A stretch of DNA of 21,836 nt. It comes from Paracoccaceae bacterium (GTDB taxonomy: Bacteria > Pseudomonadota > Alphaproteobacteria > Rhodobacterales > Rhodobacteraceae). The notes beneath the pieces were generated by a model. It had not been told where the DNA came from, searched no databases, and saw only the letters and a list, made by a program, of their open reading frames with translations. The position numbers were made by a program, and so were the translations under genes. The stretch is from contig DOIS01000352.1 of NCBI GenBank assembly GCA_003511785.1, positions 1 to 21,836 on the forward strand. The letters are read 5' to 3'. Of this stretch, positions 6,935 to 13,004 are shown one piece after another (positions within the stretch are counted from its first letter, which is position 1; the number at the start of each line of letters is the position of its first letter).

Positions 6935-7030
6935 AAGTGTCGGAACGAGGGACAGTGAAATGACCCGCGGGGGTTCCGGCCCCGCGGTCCCCAGTGATCT
7001 ATGTGCATCACCGCCGGAAAAAAGGGGGGG
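6905..7030 (-). ncRNA. Candidate small RNA or structured 3' UTR ending at the terminator
   Basis: Reading the minus strand from about 7030 to 6905 gives a C-run and T-run, a small hairpin (GTGAT/ATCAC, 6994-7011), a GC-rich hairpin with 7-bp core (CCCCGCG with CGCGGGG, 6966-6986), and the rho-independent terminator. There is no annotated gene here. A 30-odd codon frame begins at the ATG MHIDHWGPRG and runs through the terminator, which argues against its being a real gene. This could be an independent sRNA or a processed 3' UTR of the YHS gene. No RNA family was recognised. Confidence 0.35.
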
Positions 7031-7085
7031 CTCGCATATTCGTGATAAGGCGTGCGGCCTCGGCGGGAACCCGCGCATCCCCGCC

Positions 7086-7535
7086 TCACTCGCGCAGGGC
7101 GTCCGGCCAATGGGCGTCGGCGTTGTCGATCCGGGCGGCCATCTCGCTGGCCCAGAGCGCGCGCACGTCGCGGTTGTAGTTGAGATAGAGCGCCCCGTCC
7201 TCGATATGCCAGGCCGACGGGTCGCCCGGCGCGACATAGCCCCTGGACATGGCATAGGCGCAATAGCCGCCGTATTTCGGCGCATAGGCGAAGGGGTCGG
7301 CCTCGAACGCCTCGCGATTGGCGGCGCTGGAGAAGTGCCATTCGGCGCCCTTCCACATCAGCGCGTGTTCCGGGTCGCCCGGCACGGCGCGCCCTTCGGT
7401 GAAGTAGGCCACCGGGTCGTGCCCGCCCAGCGCGGCGCCGCCGGGGGCGTTGAACAGGGCGGGATCGGCGCGCAGCGCGGCCGGCAGGAGCAGCGCCGCG
7501 AGGGCGCAGGCAAGGACGGTTCGGCGAACGGGCAT
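7086..7535 (-). CDS. Secreted YHS domain protein
   Basis: The protein has 149 residues, starting MPVRRTVLACALAALLLPA, a signal peptide with cleavage near LRA-DP (residue 23). The mature part is a YHS domain: GGHDPVAYFTEGRAVPG, then WKGAEWHFSSAANREAFEAD, then FAYAPKYGGYCAYAMSRG. The domain is often associated with metal or copper proteins, but a specific role for this secreted type is not established. The ATG at 7535 has CAGGAT upstream. Its transcript would continue through the structured region to the terminator at 6905. The repeat at 7661-7722 lies upstream of it. Confidence 0.9.
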   Translation of the reverse strand: MPVRRTVLACALAALLLPAALRADPALFNAPGGAALGGHDPVAYFTEGRAVPGDPEHALMWKGAEWHFSSAANREAFEADPFAYAPKYGGYCAYAMSRGYVAPGDPSAWHIEDGALYLNYNRDVRALWASEMAARIDNADAHWPDALRE

Positions 7536-7660
7536 GGGGCATCCTGTTTGTGGACCTGGGCGCCAAGATGCCCGCGCGCAGGGCGGGTGAAAACCCGGTG
7601 CAACGCGCTTGTGAGCCGCCGCGCGGGCGGCGTGATCTTTGTTACAGGCGGGGGCGGTGG

Positions 7661-7722
7661 CGGGGGGCTCCGCCCCCGTCCCTTCGGGACTCCCCCGAAG
7701 TATTTGTCGCAAGAGGAAGAGC
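7661..7722 (+). repeat. GC-rich double-hairpin repeat, copy 2
   Basis: Same layout as the element at 1924-1991. A G/C stem (7663-7668 with 7672-7677, loop TCC) is followed by GTCCC/GGGAC (7678-7690, loop TTC) and a tail with GAAGTATTTGT and AAGAGGAAGA. It lies between the YHS gene (7535) and the zinc-ribbon gene (7745), both on the minus strand. The 209-nt gap here otherwise shows no gene. Confidence 0.7.
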
Positions 7723-7744
7723 CGGACGGGGCGGACGGGGCGGA

Positions 7745-8083
7745 TCAGTCGAAAATGTCCTCGATCGCGTCCCAGGCCTCGTCCAGCACCTTGTACCAAA
7801 GGGGTTTGCGTTTTTTCTTCTTCGTTTTCTTTTTCTTAACCGATGGTCCGCGATATTGCTCCTGTCCGGGCATCGGGCGGCCGGAGGGTTTGGGCACGGA
7901 TGGTTTGTGTGCCGGTCGCCGGTCCGGGGCGGGCGCCACTCTCTCGCGCGGCAGCATCTTGAGGTCGTGCAAGGGCGCGCCGCAGGCCGAGCAGGCCAGT
8001 TCGTGCCGGGTCTTGCCGGTCAGCACCAGCGCGGCGCGGGTGCCGCAATAACAACAGGTGGCGATCTTGGTGGGATGGGGCAT
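7745..8083 (-). CDS. Zinc-ribbon protein with lysine-rich tract and acidic tail
   Basis: The 112 residues have three parts. The N-terminus holds a four-cysteine zinc ribbon (CCYCGT near residue 10-15 and CSACGAPLHDLK near 31-42). A basic, proline-rich linker follows, with a run of lysines (VKKKKTKKKKRK, about 81-92). The last 20 residues are acidic and aromatic (KVLDEAWDAIEDIFD). A zinc ribbon plus a polybasic tract suggests nucleic acid or ribosome contact, but no function is known to me. The ATG at 8083 has GGAG 6 nt upstream. It starts 11 nt after the rlmB stop and is likely co-transcribed, which would fit an RNA-related role (inference). Confidence 0.85.
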   Translation of the reverse strand: MPHPTKIATCCYCGTRAALVLTGKTRHELACSACGAPLHDLKMLPRERVAPAPDRRPAHKPSVPKPSGRPMPGQEQYRGPSVKKKKTKKKKRKPLWYKVLDEAWDAIEDIFD

Positions 8084-8094
8084 TCTCTCTCCGC

Positions 8095-8874
8095 CTAGTG
8101 GGGCAAGGAGGCATATAGGGCGATGGCGGCGGCATTTGAGACATTGAGCGACCCGAACCCGCCGGGCGCGTCGATCCGCACCAATGCGTCGACCGTGGCG
8201 CGGGTCTTTTCGCGCAGCCCCGGCCCCTCGGCGCCCAGCACCAACGCCACCGCCCGGTCGCGGCGGCCCTCCAGCGCGGCCTCGATGGTCTGCTCGCCCT
8301 CCCCGTCGAGGCCCAGAACAAGATAGCCCATGGATTGCAACTCGGTGATCGCATCCGACAGGTTGCGCAGCCGCAGGTAGGGCTGACGCTCGAGCGCGCC
8401 GCTGGCCGTCTTGGCAAGCGCGCCGGTCTCGGGCGCTGAATGGTGGCGCGTGCCGATCACCGCGCTGGCGCCCAGCACCTCGGCCGAGCGCAGGATGGCG
8501 CCCACGTTATGCGGGTCGGTCACCCGGTCCAGCAGCAAGAGCCGCGCCGGGCGCCCGTCGCGCGGCATGGCGCAGTCGGCCAGGCTGCCCCAGTTCAGCG
8601 GCCTGACCTCCAGCGCCGCCCCCTGGTGGACCGAGCCTGGGTCGATGGGCGCCGGGAACTTGCGCGGATCGGCGATCTCGGGCGCGATCCCGGCCTTGGT
8701 CACCGCCTCTTCCAGCTTGGCCAGCGCGTTGCGGGTGACCACCAGGCGCAGCTTTTCGCGCCGGGGATTTTCCAGCGCATCGCGCACCGCGTGCAGCCCG
8801 AACAGCCACAGCGTTTCACTCGCCGCGGCCTTGCGGGCCTGTTCCTTTTCCACGACCCATTTCGGCTTTTTCAT
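8095..8874 (-). CDS. rlmB: 23S rRNA (guanosine-2'-O-)-methyltransferase RlmB / TrmH family
   Basis: The protein has 259 residues: an N-terminal substrate-binding domain (FGLHAVRDALENP start, about 25-100) and a C-terminal SpoU knot domain. The three SpoU motifs are visible: motif 1 LDRVTDPHNVGAILRSAEVL, motif 2 VLGAEGPGLREKTR, motif 3 FGSLNVSNAAAIALYAS. RlmB methylates the ribose of G2251 of 23S rRNA using S-adenosylmethionine. The family also includes other TrmH-like enzymes, so the exact site is inferred. I chose ATG 8874 (MKKPKWVVEKEQ) because AAGGGG lies about 6 nt upstream; an ATG 21 nt upstream has no site. The zinc-ribbon gene follows in the same direction. Confidence 0.9.
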   Translation of the reverse strand: MKKPKWVVEKEQARKAAASETLWLFGLHAVRDALENPRREKLRLVVTRNALAKLEEAVTKAGIAPEIADPRKFPAPIDPGSVHQGAALEVRPLNWGSLADCAMPRDGRPARLLLLDRVTDPHNVGAILRSAEVLGASAVIGTRHHSAPETGALAKTASGALERQPYLRLRNLSDAITELQSMGYLVLGLDGEGEQTIEAALEGRRDRAVALVLGAEGPGLREKTRATVDALVRIDAPGGFGSLNVSNAAAIALYASLPH

Positions 8875-8923
8875 GGCGCGCCCCTTCTGGTTCATGGCGC
8901 CGAAAATCGCCGGGATTTTCCGG

Positions 8924-8952
8924 TTGACGCCTGCTCAAGCCGCTAGTAATCA
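8924..8952 (+). promoter_or_regulatory. Putative tRNA-Tyr promoter
   Basis: TTGACG (8924-8929) is a good -35 box. A -10 region is near TAGTAATCA (8944-8952), with 17-nt spacing giving TAATCA. It sits 33 nt upstream of the tRNA 5' end, as expected for a tRNA gene with a short leader. The -10 match is weak. Confidence 0.45.
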
Positions 8953-8985
8953 CGCCTCCACGTCGGGCGCAACGCTCCCGACCGT

Positions 8986-9069
8986 GGGCGACAGGCCGCA
9001 AGGTGTGGCAGGGGACTGTAACTCCCTCGCGGAAACGCACGCTAGGTTCGATTCCTAGGTCGCCCACCA
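8986..9069 (+). tRNA. tRNA-Tyr (anticodon GTA)
   Basis: A complete cloverleaf, class II type. The acceptor stem is GGGCGAC/GTCGCCC, with discriminator A and an encoded CCA. The D arm is GCC...GGC with GCAAGGTGT. The anticodon arm is GGGGA-CTGTAAC-TCCCT, loop reading GTA at positions 34-36 (first stem pair is G-T). A long variable arm CGCGGAAACGCACG follows. The T arm is CTAGG-TTCGATT-CCTAG. The CCA ends at 9069 and is followed by TTTTT. GTA decodes both tyrosine codons. Confidence 0.96.
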
Positions 9070-9135
9070 TTTTTCCGCTTCCGGATATCAGTGTATCGTA
9101 TCACAATCGTCCCGCTTGCGGGCCACCGATCGGGA

Positions 9136-9171
9136 TGGCAGGGGCCACCTGCGGTTCCCTCGCGGAGACGC
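9136..9171 (+). repeat. Imperfect partial copy of the tRNA-Tyr core
   Basis: The block TGGCAGGGG (9136-9144) and TTCCCTCGCGGAGACGC (9155-9171) repeats TGGCAGGGG (9006-9014) and TCCCTCGCGGAAACGC of the real tRNA, in the same order and about 130 nt downstream. The spacer between the blocks, which corresponds to the anticodon loop, is 3 nt longer here and lacks the GTA anticodon context. The flanking sequence diverges. It cannot fold into a working tRNA; a tRNA remnant is my reading. Confidence 0.5.
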
Positions 9172-9192
9172 CGGCTGGTCAGAGGACTTTCA

Positions 9193-9783
9193 TCATCTAC
9201 ACGACAAGGCCTGTTCAAACGGTCGCAGCCTCGACCGTTTCGCATGCGGCTTCCCGTGATTGCGGTGCCGCCTAAACCCCTCGCCCGCCAGTTCGCGATA
9301 CCAGCGGTCCAGCGCCTGCTCCGTGGCGGGCAGCTCTTCCGCGAGCTCTTCCGCGAAACCCAGGAACGCCGCGCGGTTCATCGCGTTCACCGCGGTCAGC
9401 ACCGGGATGCCCAGCGCCAGTGCCTCGCCGATCAGCGGGCGGAATCCGCGCCCGTCGGCCTCGTGCTTGCCGAACTTGTTGACGATCAGGAGGCCCGGCC
9501 GTGCAGCCAGGCTCTCGGAGACGGCGACCACGGCGCGTTCCAACTCGGCGGTGTCCAGGCGACAGCCGCGCGCCCCCGGTCCCAGCGATTGCGAGATGCG
9601 GATCACCGGCCCGGCCGGCAACACGGTCACATCCATGTCGCAGGCGCGGTCGGGGCCGCAATCCACGTTGGTCTGCACCACGCCCGCCACCGACGCGCCG
9701 CGCTCGGCCAGCCCCTGGCCGAAGGCGCTCAGCACCCGGTCGGCCTCGCCTCTTCTGCCCCCGGCAATGAACCCCAGTCTCAT
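9193..9783 (-). CDS. DUF2478 family protein
   Basis: The protein has 196 residues. Family landmarks are the N-terminal MRLGFIAGGRRGEADRVL, GVVQTNVDCG, CDMDVTVLPAGPVIRISQSL, GPGARGCRLD, LLIVNKFGKHEADGRG and FRPLIGEALALGIPVL. These match DUF2478, a P-loop-like fold of unknown function that often occurs near molybdenum-related genes; I see none of those here. The ATG at 9783 has AGGAGG 5 nt upstream, a strong site. The last 26 residues (after ELAGEGF) are basic and unlike the rest of the family as I know it, and carry a 9-bp inverted repeat at 9217-9240. The C-terminus may have been altered. It is divergent from mtnP. Confidence 0.82.
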   Translation of the reverse strand: MRLGFIAGGRRGEADRVLSAFGQGLAERGASVAGVVQTNVDCGPDRACDMDVTVLPAGPVIRISQSLGPGARGCRLDTAELERAVVAVSESLAARPGLLIVNKFGKHEADGRGFRPLIGEALALGIPVLTAVNAMNRAAFLGFAEELAEELPATEQALDRWYRELAGEGFRRHRNHGKPHAKRSRLRPFEQALSCR

Positions 9784-9929
9784 CTCGTCCTCCTGCGTGG
9801 CCTTGAGCCTTAGCGCGGCCCGAGCCGCCGCGCAATCCGCCGCGATGTCGCGCCGCGAGAGCTTTTGACAAGCCCGGCCCAAGCCGCCACAACCCCGGCA
9901 ACCGGGCACAGCGCAGGAAGGAGACGGGG

Positions 9930-10805
9930 ATGAGCGGCGAGACCATGATCGGGGTGATCGGCGGATCGGGCCTTTACGAGATCGACGGCATGGAGGGGGC
10001 CGAGTGGGTCCAGGGCTACAGCCCCTGGGGGCTGCCCTCGGACGCGATCCTGACCGGACGGCTGGACGGCGTGGCGATGGCCTTCCTGCCACGGCACGGG
10101 CGCGGCCATGTGCTGGCGCCCTCGGACATCAACTATCGCGCCAATATCGACGCGCTCAAACGCCTCGGCGTGACCGACGTCATCAGCGTCTCGGCCTGCG
10201 GCTCGTTCCGCGAGGAGATGGCGCCCGGCGATTTCGTGATCGTCGACCAGTTCATCGACCGCACCTTCGCGCGCGACAAGAGCTTCTTCGGGGCGGGCTG
10301 CGTGGCGCATGTGTCGGTGGCGCACCCGACCTGCCCGCGCCTGGGGGCGGCCTGCGCCGAGGCGGCGGGTGTGGCGGGCGCACGGGTCCATGACGGCGGC
10401 ACCTACCTGGCCATGGAGGGCCCGCAATTCTCGACCCTGGCCGAGTCGCGGATCTACCGCGAGCAGTGGGGCGCGGACGTGATCGGGATGACCAACATGC
10501 CCGAGGCCAAGCTCGCCCGCGAGGCCGAGCTGTGTTACGCCAGCGTCGCCATGGTCACCGATTACGACAGCTGGCACCCGCAGCACGGCGAGGTGGACGT
10601 GGCCGAGATCATCGCCACGCTGATGGGCAATGCCGACAAGGGGCGCGGCATGATCGCGCGCCTGCCCAGGCTGCTGGGCGCCGAGCGCGCACCCTGCCCG
10701 CATGGCTGCGACCGGGCGCTGGAAAACGCCATCCTCACCGCGCCCGACAAGCGCGACCCGGCGGTTTTGGCCCGGCTCGACGCGGTGGCGGGACGGGTGT
10801 TGTGA
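9930..10805 (+). CDS. mtnP: S-methyl-5'-thioadenosine phosphorylase
   Basis: The enzyme splits methylthioadenosine with phosphate to adenine and methylthioribose-1-phosphate, recycling the by-product of polyamine and other S-adenosylmethionine-dependent syntheses. The 291 residues fit the MTAP/PNP-2 family. Visible motifs are the N-terminal IGVIGGSGLYEID, the phosphate-site FLPRHGRGH, the APSDINYRANI stretch, SACGSFREEM, TYLAMEGPQFST, MTNMPEAKLARE and VTDYDSWHP. The ATG at 9930 has AAGGAG about 8 nt upstream. The TGA overlaps the GTG of the next frame (GTGA). Adenine made here can be salvaged by apt, 1.7 kb downstream. Confidence 0.93.
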   Translation: MSGETMIGVIGGSGLYEIDGMEGAEWVQGYSPWGLPSDAILTGRLDGVAMAFLPRHGRGHVLAPSDINYRANIDALKRLGVTDVISVSACGSFREEMAPGDFVIVDQFIDRTFARDKSFFGAGCVAHVSVAHPTCPRLGAACAEAAGVAGARVHDGGTYLAMEGPQFSTLAESRIYREQWGADVIGMTNMPEAKLAREAELCYASVAMVTDYDSWHPQHGEVDVAEIIATLMGNADKGRGMIARLPRLLGAERAPCPHGCDRALENAILTAPDKRDPAVLARLDAVAGRVL

Positions 10806-11815
10806 GGCTCCACGGCCTCGACATCGCCCGGTTCCTCGCCTTCACCGGCATGGTCCTGGTCAATTTCCGCATCGTCGCCGAGCCGGCCCCCGGACCGGAC
10901 GTTGGCACCTGAATCACCCAGGCGCTCGAGGGCCGGGCCGCGGCGCTCTTCGTGGTGCTGGCCGGGGTCGGCCTCGCTCTGGCACGCGCGCCGTCGGGTC
11001 TGATCCTGCGCCGAGCGGCGTTCCTCTTCGTGATCGGCATGGCCAACATGGTGATCTTCGAGGCCGACATCCTGCATTACTACGCGCTCTATTTCGTGGT
11101 GGGCGCGGCCTTCCTGACGGCACCCGACCGGGGCCTGCTGCTGGGTGCCGGGGCTTTCGTGGCCATCTTCCTGGCGATGCTGCTGGTGTTGGACTACGAC
11201 CGGGGCTGGGACTGGGAGAACTATCACTACACCGATTTCTGGACCCTCGAGGGCTTTCTTCGGCACACGTTTTTCAACGGCTGGCACCCGGTCTTTCCCT
11301 GGGCCGCCTTCCTGCTTTTCGGCATGTGGCTGGGCCGGAGGCGGCTGGACCGGCGCGGCGCGCAATGGGCGCTGGTGCTGGCCGGCGGCGGGGTGGCTGC
11401 GCTGGCCGCTCTGCCCGCCACATGGGTCGCGCACCCCGACCTGCGCGCCGTGTTCGGCACCGCGCCGATCCCGCCGGGGCCGTTCTATATGCTGGGCGGC
11501 GCGGGCAGCGCGGCGGCTTTGATCGGCGCCACCCTGCTGGCGAAACCCTGGCTCACGCGGCTGGGCGTGGCCGGATGGCTGGCCGCACCGGGCCGGCAGA
11601 CGCTGACGCTCTACGTGGCGCATATCCTGCTGGGGATGGGGATCATGGAGGCGATGGGCTGGATGGACGGCGCGCTCACATCGCCGCAGGTGTTCTGGGG
11701 CAGCCTTGCCTTCTGCGCGCTGGCGGTGCTCTATGCGACAGGCTGGGCACGACTGTCGCGCCGCGGCCCGCTGGAACAGCTGATGCGGGTCGTGACCGAG
11801 CCGCGCCGCGCCTGA
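10802..11815 (+). pseudogene. DUF418-like membrane protein, interrupted by an in-frame TGA
   Basis: The frame opens with GTG at 10802 (overlapping the mtnP stop as GTGA), reads RLHGLDIARFLAFTGMVLVN, then meets TGA at 10910-10912. The same frame then continues without any further stop to 11815. The text on both sides is protein-like: after the stop it reads ITQALEGRAAALFVVLAGVG, which is the family's first membrane segment region. Trp is commonly found at this position in the family as I know it, so one G to A change (TGG to TGA) would explain the stop. The restored protein is 337 residues with several membrane segments (FLFVIGMANMVIF, YALYFVVGAAFL, LFGMWLGRR and others) and the C-terminal LTLYVAHILLGMGIMEAMGW. 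Translation could restart at GTG 10949 or nearby, but a normal product is unlikely. Function unknown. Confidence 0.75.
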
Positions 11816-11828
11816 GGAGACCGCCCCA

Positions 11829-11894
11829 ATGCCCCTCGATCTCTGGCTGGCCTTCGTCGCCGCCTCCACCGCGCTTCTGCGCCGCCCGGGCTGA
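11829..11894 (+). pseudogene. LysE-family transporter N-terminal remnant
   Basis: The 21-codon frame reads MPLDLWLAFVAASTALL then RRPG and stops. The first 17 residues look exactly like the start of LysE/RhtB amino-acid exporters, whose first membrane helix normally continues with an IPGP motif. There is a real ribosome binding site (GGAG, 10 nt upstream). The rest of a transporter of about 200 residues is absent, so an internal deletion is the simplest explanation, probably joining the N-terminus to the end of the gene. It lies directly after the damaged DUF418 gene. The identification rests on a short match, hence the modest confidence. Confidence 0.5.
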
Positions 11895-11901
11895 TCGGGC
11901 G

Positions 11902-12075
11902 CTAGGCCCCCCGGGTCTCTTCCATGAACTCGCGGATGAAACGCCGGATCTCGCGCGCGGCGCTGGTGTCGAGCGCCTTGCAGCGTTCCACGAAGGCGTC
12001 GCGCTCGTCCTTGTCGAGGCGCAGCACCAGCTGGCTGTTCTTCTTGCCGCCCGGTTTCACGTCTTTCTTGCTCAA
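11902..12075 (-). CDS. Ribbon-helix-helix-like small DNA-binding protein
   Basis: The small protein has 57 residues. The basic start (SKKDVKPGGKKN) is followed by a beta-strand SQLVLRLD, helix KDERDAFVERCKALD and helix SAAREIRRFIREFMEE, the strand-helix-helix pattern of Arc/CopG-type repressors, which bind DNA as dimers. I place the start at TTG 12075, which has a GGGGG-rich site upstream. An ATG at 12129 would put the N-terminus inside the 26-bp dyad and has no binding site. It is divergent from the 39-residue gene at 12184, with the dyad between them, so it probably regulates that promoter. The family assignment is by pattern, not by a named family. Confidence 0.65.
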   Translation of the reverse strand: MSKKDVKPGGKKNSQLVLRLDKDERDAFVERCKALDTSAAREIRRFIREFMEETRGA

Positions 12076-12098
12076 CGCCTGCCCCCGATGCCGTGCCC

Positions 12099-12126
12099 TT
12101 GACTTCAGGCCTATACGATGTATATA
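12099..12126 (+). promoter_or_regulatory. Sigma-70-like promoter of the 39-residue gene
   Basis: TTGACT (12099-12104) and TATATA (12121-12126) with a 16-nt spacer are close to consensus and unusual in this GC-rich window. The start point would be about 12133, leaving a leader of roughly 50 nt before the strong ribosome site of the next gene. Confidence 0.7.
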
Positions 12127-12136
12127 CAACGCATAG
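12111..12136. promoter_or_regulatory. 26-bp dyad, probable operator
   Basis: The segment is an inverted repeat matching in 22 of 26 positions, with a perfect 10-bp core TGTATATACA (12119-12128) and outer arms CTATaCG and CGcATAG. It covers the -10 box and start-point region of the promoter. It lies between the RHH-like gene and the 39-residue gene, so binding by the RHH protein is the obvious hypothesis. Confidence 0.65.
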
Positions 12137-12183
12137 TAATTGTAGATCGTTTTTCAGGTAACAGAAAAAAGAAGGAGAGCGCA

Positions 12184-12303
12184 ATGAACCTCTTCAACGC
12201 ACAGGCATTCCTCATGCAGGACCGCATGGACTGGCGCAAACCGCATCTCAACTGGGTGTCCGAGCGGCTCTATCGCCCCTTCATGCGCAACCGCGCCCGC
12301 TAG
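12184..12303 (+). CDS. Small 39-residue protein of unknown function
   Basis: The protein has 39 residues and reads MNLFNAQAFLMQDRMDWRKP at the start, with HLNWVSERLYRPFM and NRAR at the end. It is basic and aromatic-rich, with no membrane segment or cysteine. I do not recognise it. Support for it as a real gene is unusually good for its size: a near-consensus promoter (12099-12126), the strong site AAGGAG 6 nt upstream of the ATG, and a following double hairpin (12315-12365) that could mark the end of the transcript. Whether it pairs with the RHH protein in a toxin-antitoxin-like unit is speculation. Confidence 0.6.
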   Translation: MNLFNAQAFLMQDRMDWRKPHLNWVSERLYRPFMRNRAR

Positions 12304-12314
12304 GCCCTGCGCCG

Positions 12315-12365
12315 GGACAAATCTTTCGACGAAAGATTTGTCCAAAAGTTTCGAGGAAACTTTTG
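12315..12365. repeat. Tandem double hairpin with 3-nt loops, copy B
   Basis: The first hairpin has a 13-bp stem (12315-12327 with 12331-12343, loop GAC, arm ending ATCTTTC). The second is CAAAAGTTTC, loop GAG, GAAACTTTTG (12343-12365); the two share one C. The apex TTTC-NNN-GAAA is the same as in copies A and C. It follows the small gene by 12 nt, on the side where a terminator would be, and precedes apt by about 100 nt. The T-run is short (TTTTG), so a terminator role is only possible. Confidence 0.85.
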
Positions 12366-12463
12366 CACGCGACACGACACGGGTTCGGGCAACGTGAACC
12401 CTTGCAACCCGTGGGCGCATCGGCCAAACCGGGTCCGTCCGACCCAGATTGCAGGCGTGGCCG

Positions 12464-13003
12464 ATGCCCAGATCCACCGATATTCGCGACTATATCCGCA
12501 CCATCGTCGATTTCCCGCATGAGGGGATCCTGTTCCGCGACGTGACCACGCTGTTCGCCGATCCGCGCGGGTTTCGCATGGCGATCGACCAGATGCTGCA
12601 CCCCTATGCGGGCGAGCGCATCGACAAGGTGGTGGGGCTCGAGGCGCGCGGCTTCATCCTCGGCGGCGCGATCGCGCATCAGCTCTCGGTGGGGTTCGTG
12701 CCGATCCGCAAGAAGGGCAAGCTGCCGGGCCCGGTGATCTCCGAGGAATACACGCTGGAATACGGCGAGGCGGTGGTCGAAATCCACGACGACGCGATTG
12801 CGACGGGCGAGAAAATCCTGGTAGTGGACGACCTGCTGGCCACCGGCGGCACGGCGGCCGCGGGCATCAAGCTGATCGAACGGCTGGGCGGCGAAATCGT
12901 CTCCTGCGCCTTCATCATCGACCTGCCCGACCTGGGCGGGCGGCAGGTGCTGGAAGGCATGGGCATGGACGTGCACGCGCTCTGCGCCTTCGAGGGGGCC
13001 TGA
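12464..13003 (+). CDS. apt: Adenine phosphoribosyltransferase
   Basis: Apt makes AMP from adenine and PRPP. The 179 residues fit the short bacterial form. The PRPP-binding loop is ILVVDDLLATGGTAAA (118-132), the flexible-loop region is RKKGKLPG with EYTLEYG, and VVGLEARGFILG gives the N-terminal part of the site. The substrate is the adenine released by MtnP upstream. The ATG at 12464 is preferred over an upstream TTG; a weak CAGG site precedes it. The NYN gene starts 1 nt after its TGA, so the two are coupled. The promoter is not clear. Confidence 0.96.
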   Translation: MPRSTDIRDYIRTIVDFPHEGILFRDVTTLFADPRGFRMAIDQMLHPYAGERIDKVVGLEARGFILGGAIAHQLSVGFVPIRKKGKLPGPVISEEYTLEYGEAVVEIHDDAIATGEKILVVDDLLATGGTAAAGIKLIERLGGEIVSCAFIIDLPDLGGRQVLEGMGMDVHALCAFEGA

Positions 13004-13004
13004 G

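Noticed and set aside
6906..7010. A small peptide starting MHIDHWGPRG on the minus strand
   Set aside because: It would be translated through the rho-independent terminator hairpin, and has no good ribosome site. I keep the region only as an RNA candidate.
7799..7845. A T-rich stretch (TTTTTTCTTCTTCG...) as a terminator
   Set aside because: It encodes the lysine run of the zinc-ribbon protein on the minus strand and has no hairpin before it.
10910..10912. Selenocysteine at the in-frame TGA of the DUF418 gene
   Set aside because: The position fits Trp rather than Cys, the family is not redox-active, and a single G to A change is simpler. A weak G/C hairpin downstream is not evidence in such GC-rich DNA.
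12118..12303. Longer version of the 39-residue protein starting at ATG 12118
   Set aside because: That ATG lies within the operator and overlaps the -10 box, so it would be upstream of the predicted transcript start; the ATG at 12184 has the strong ribosome site.
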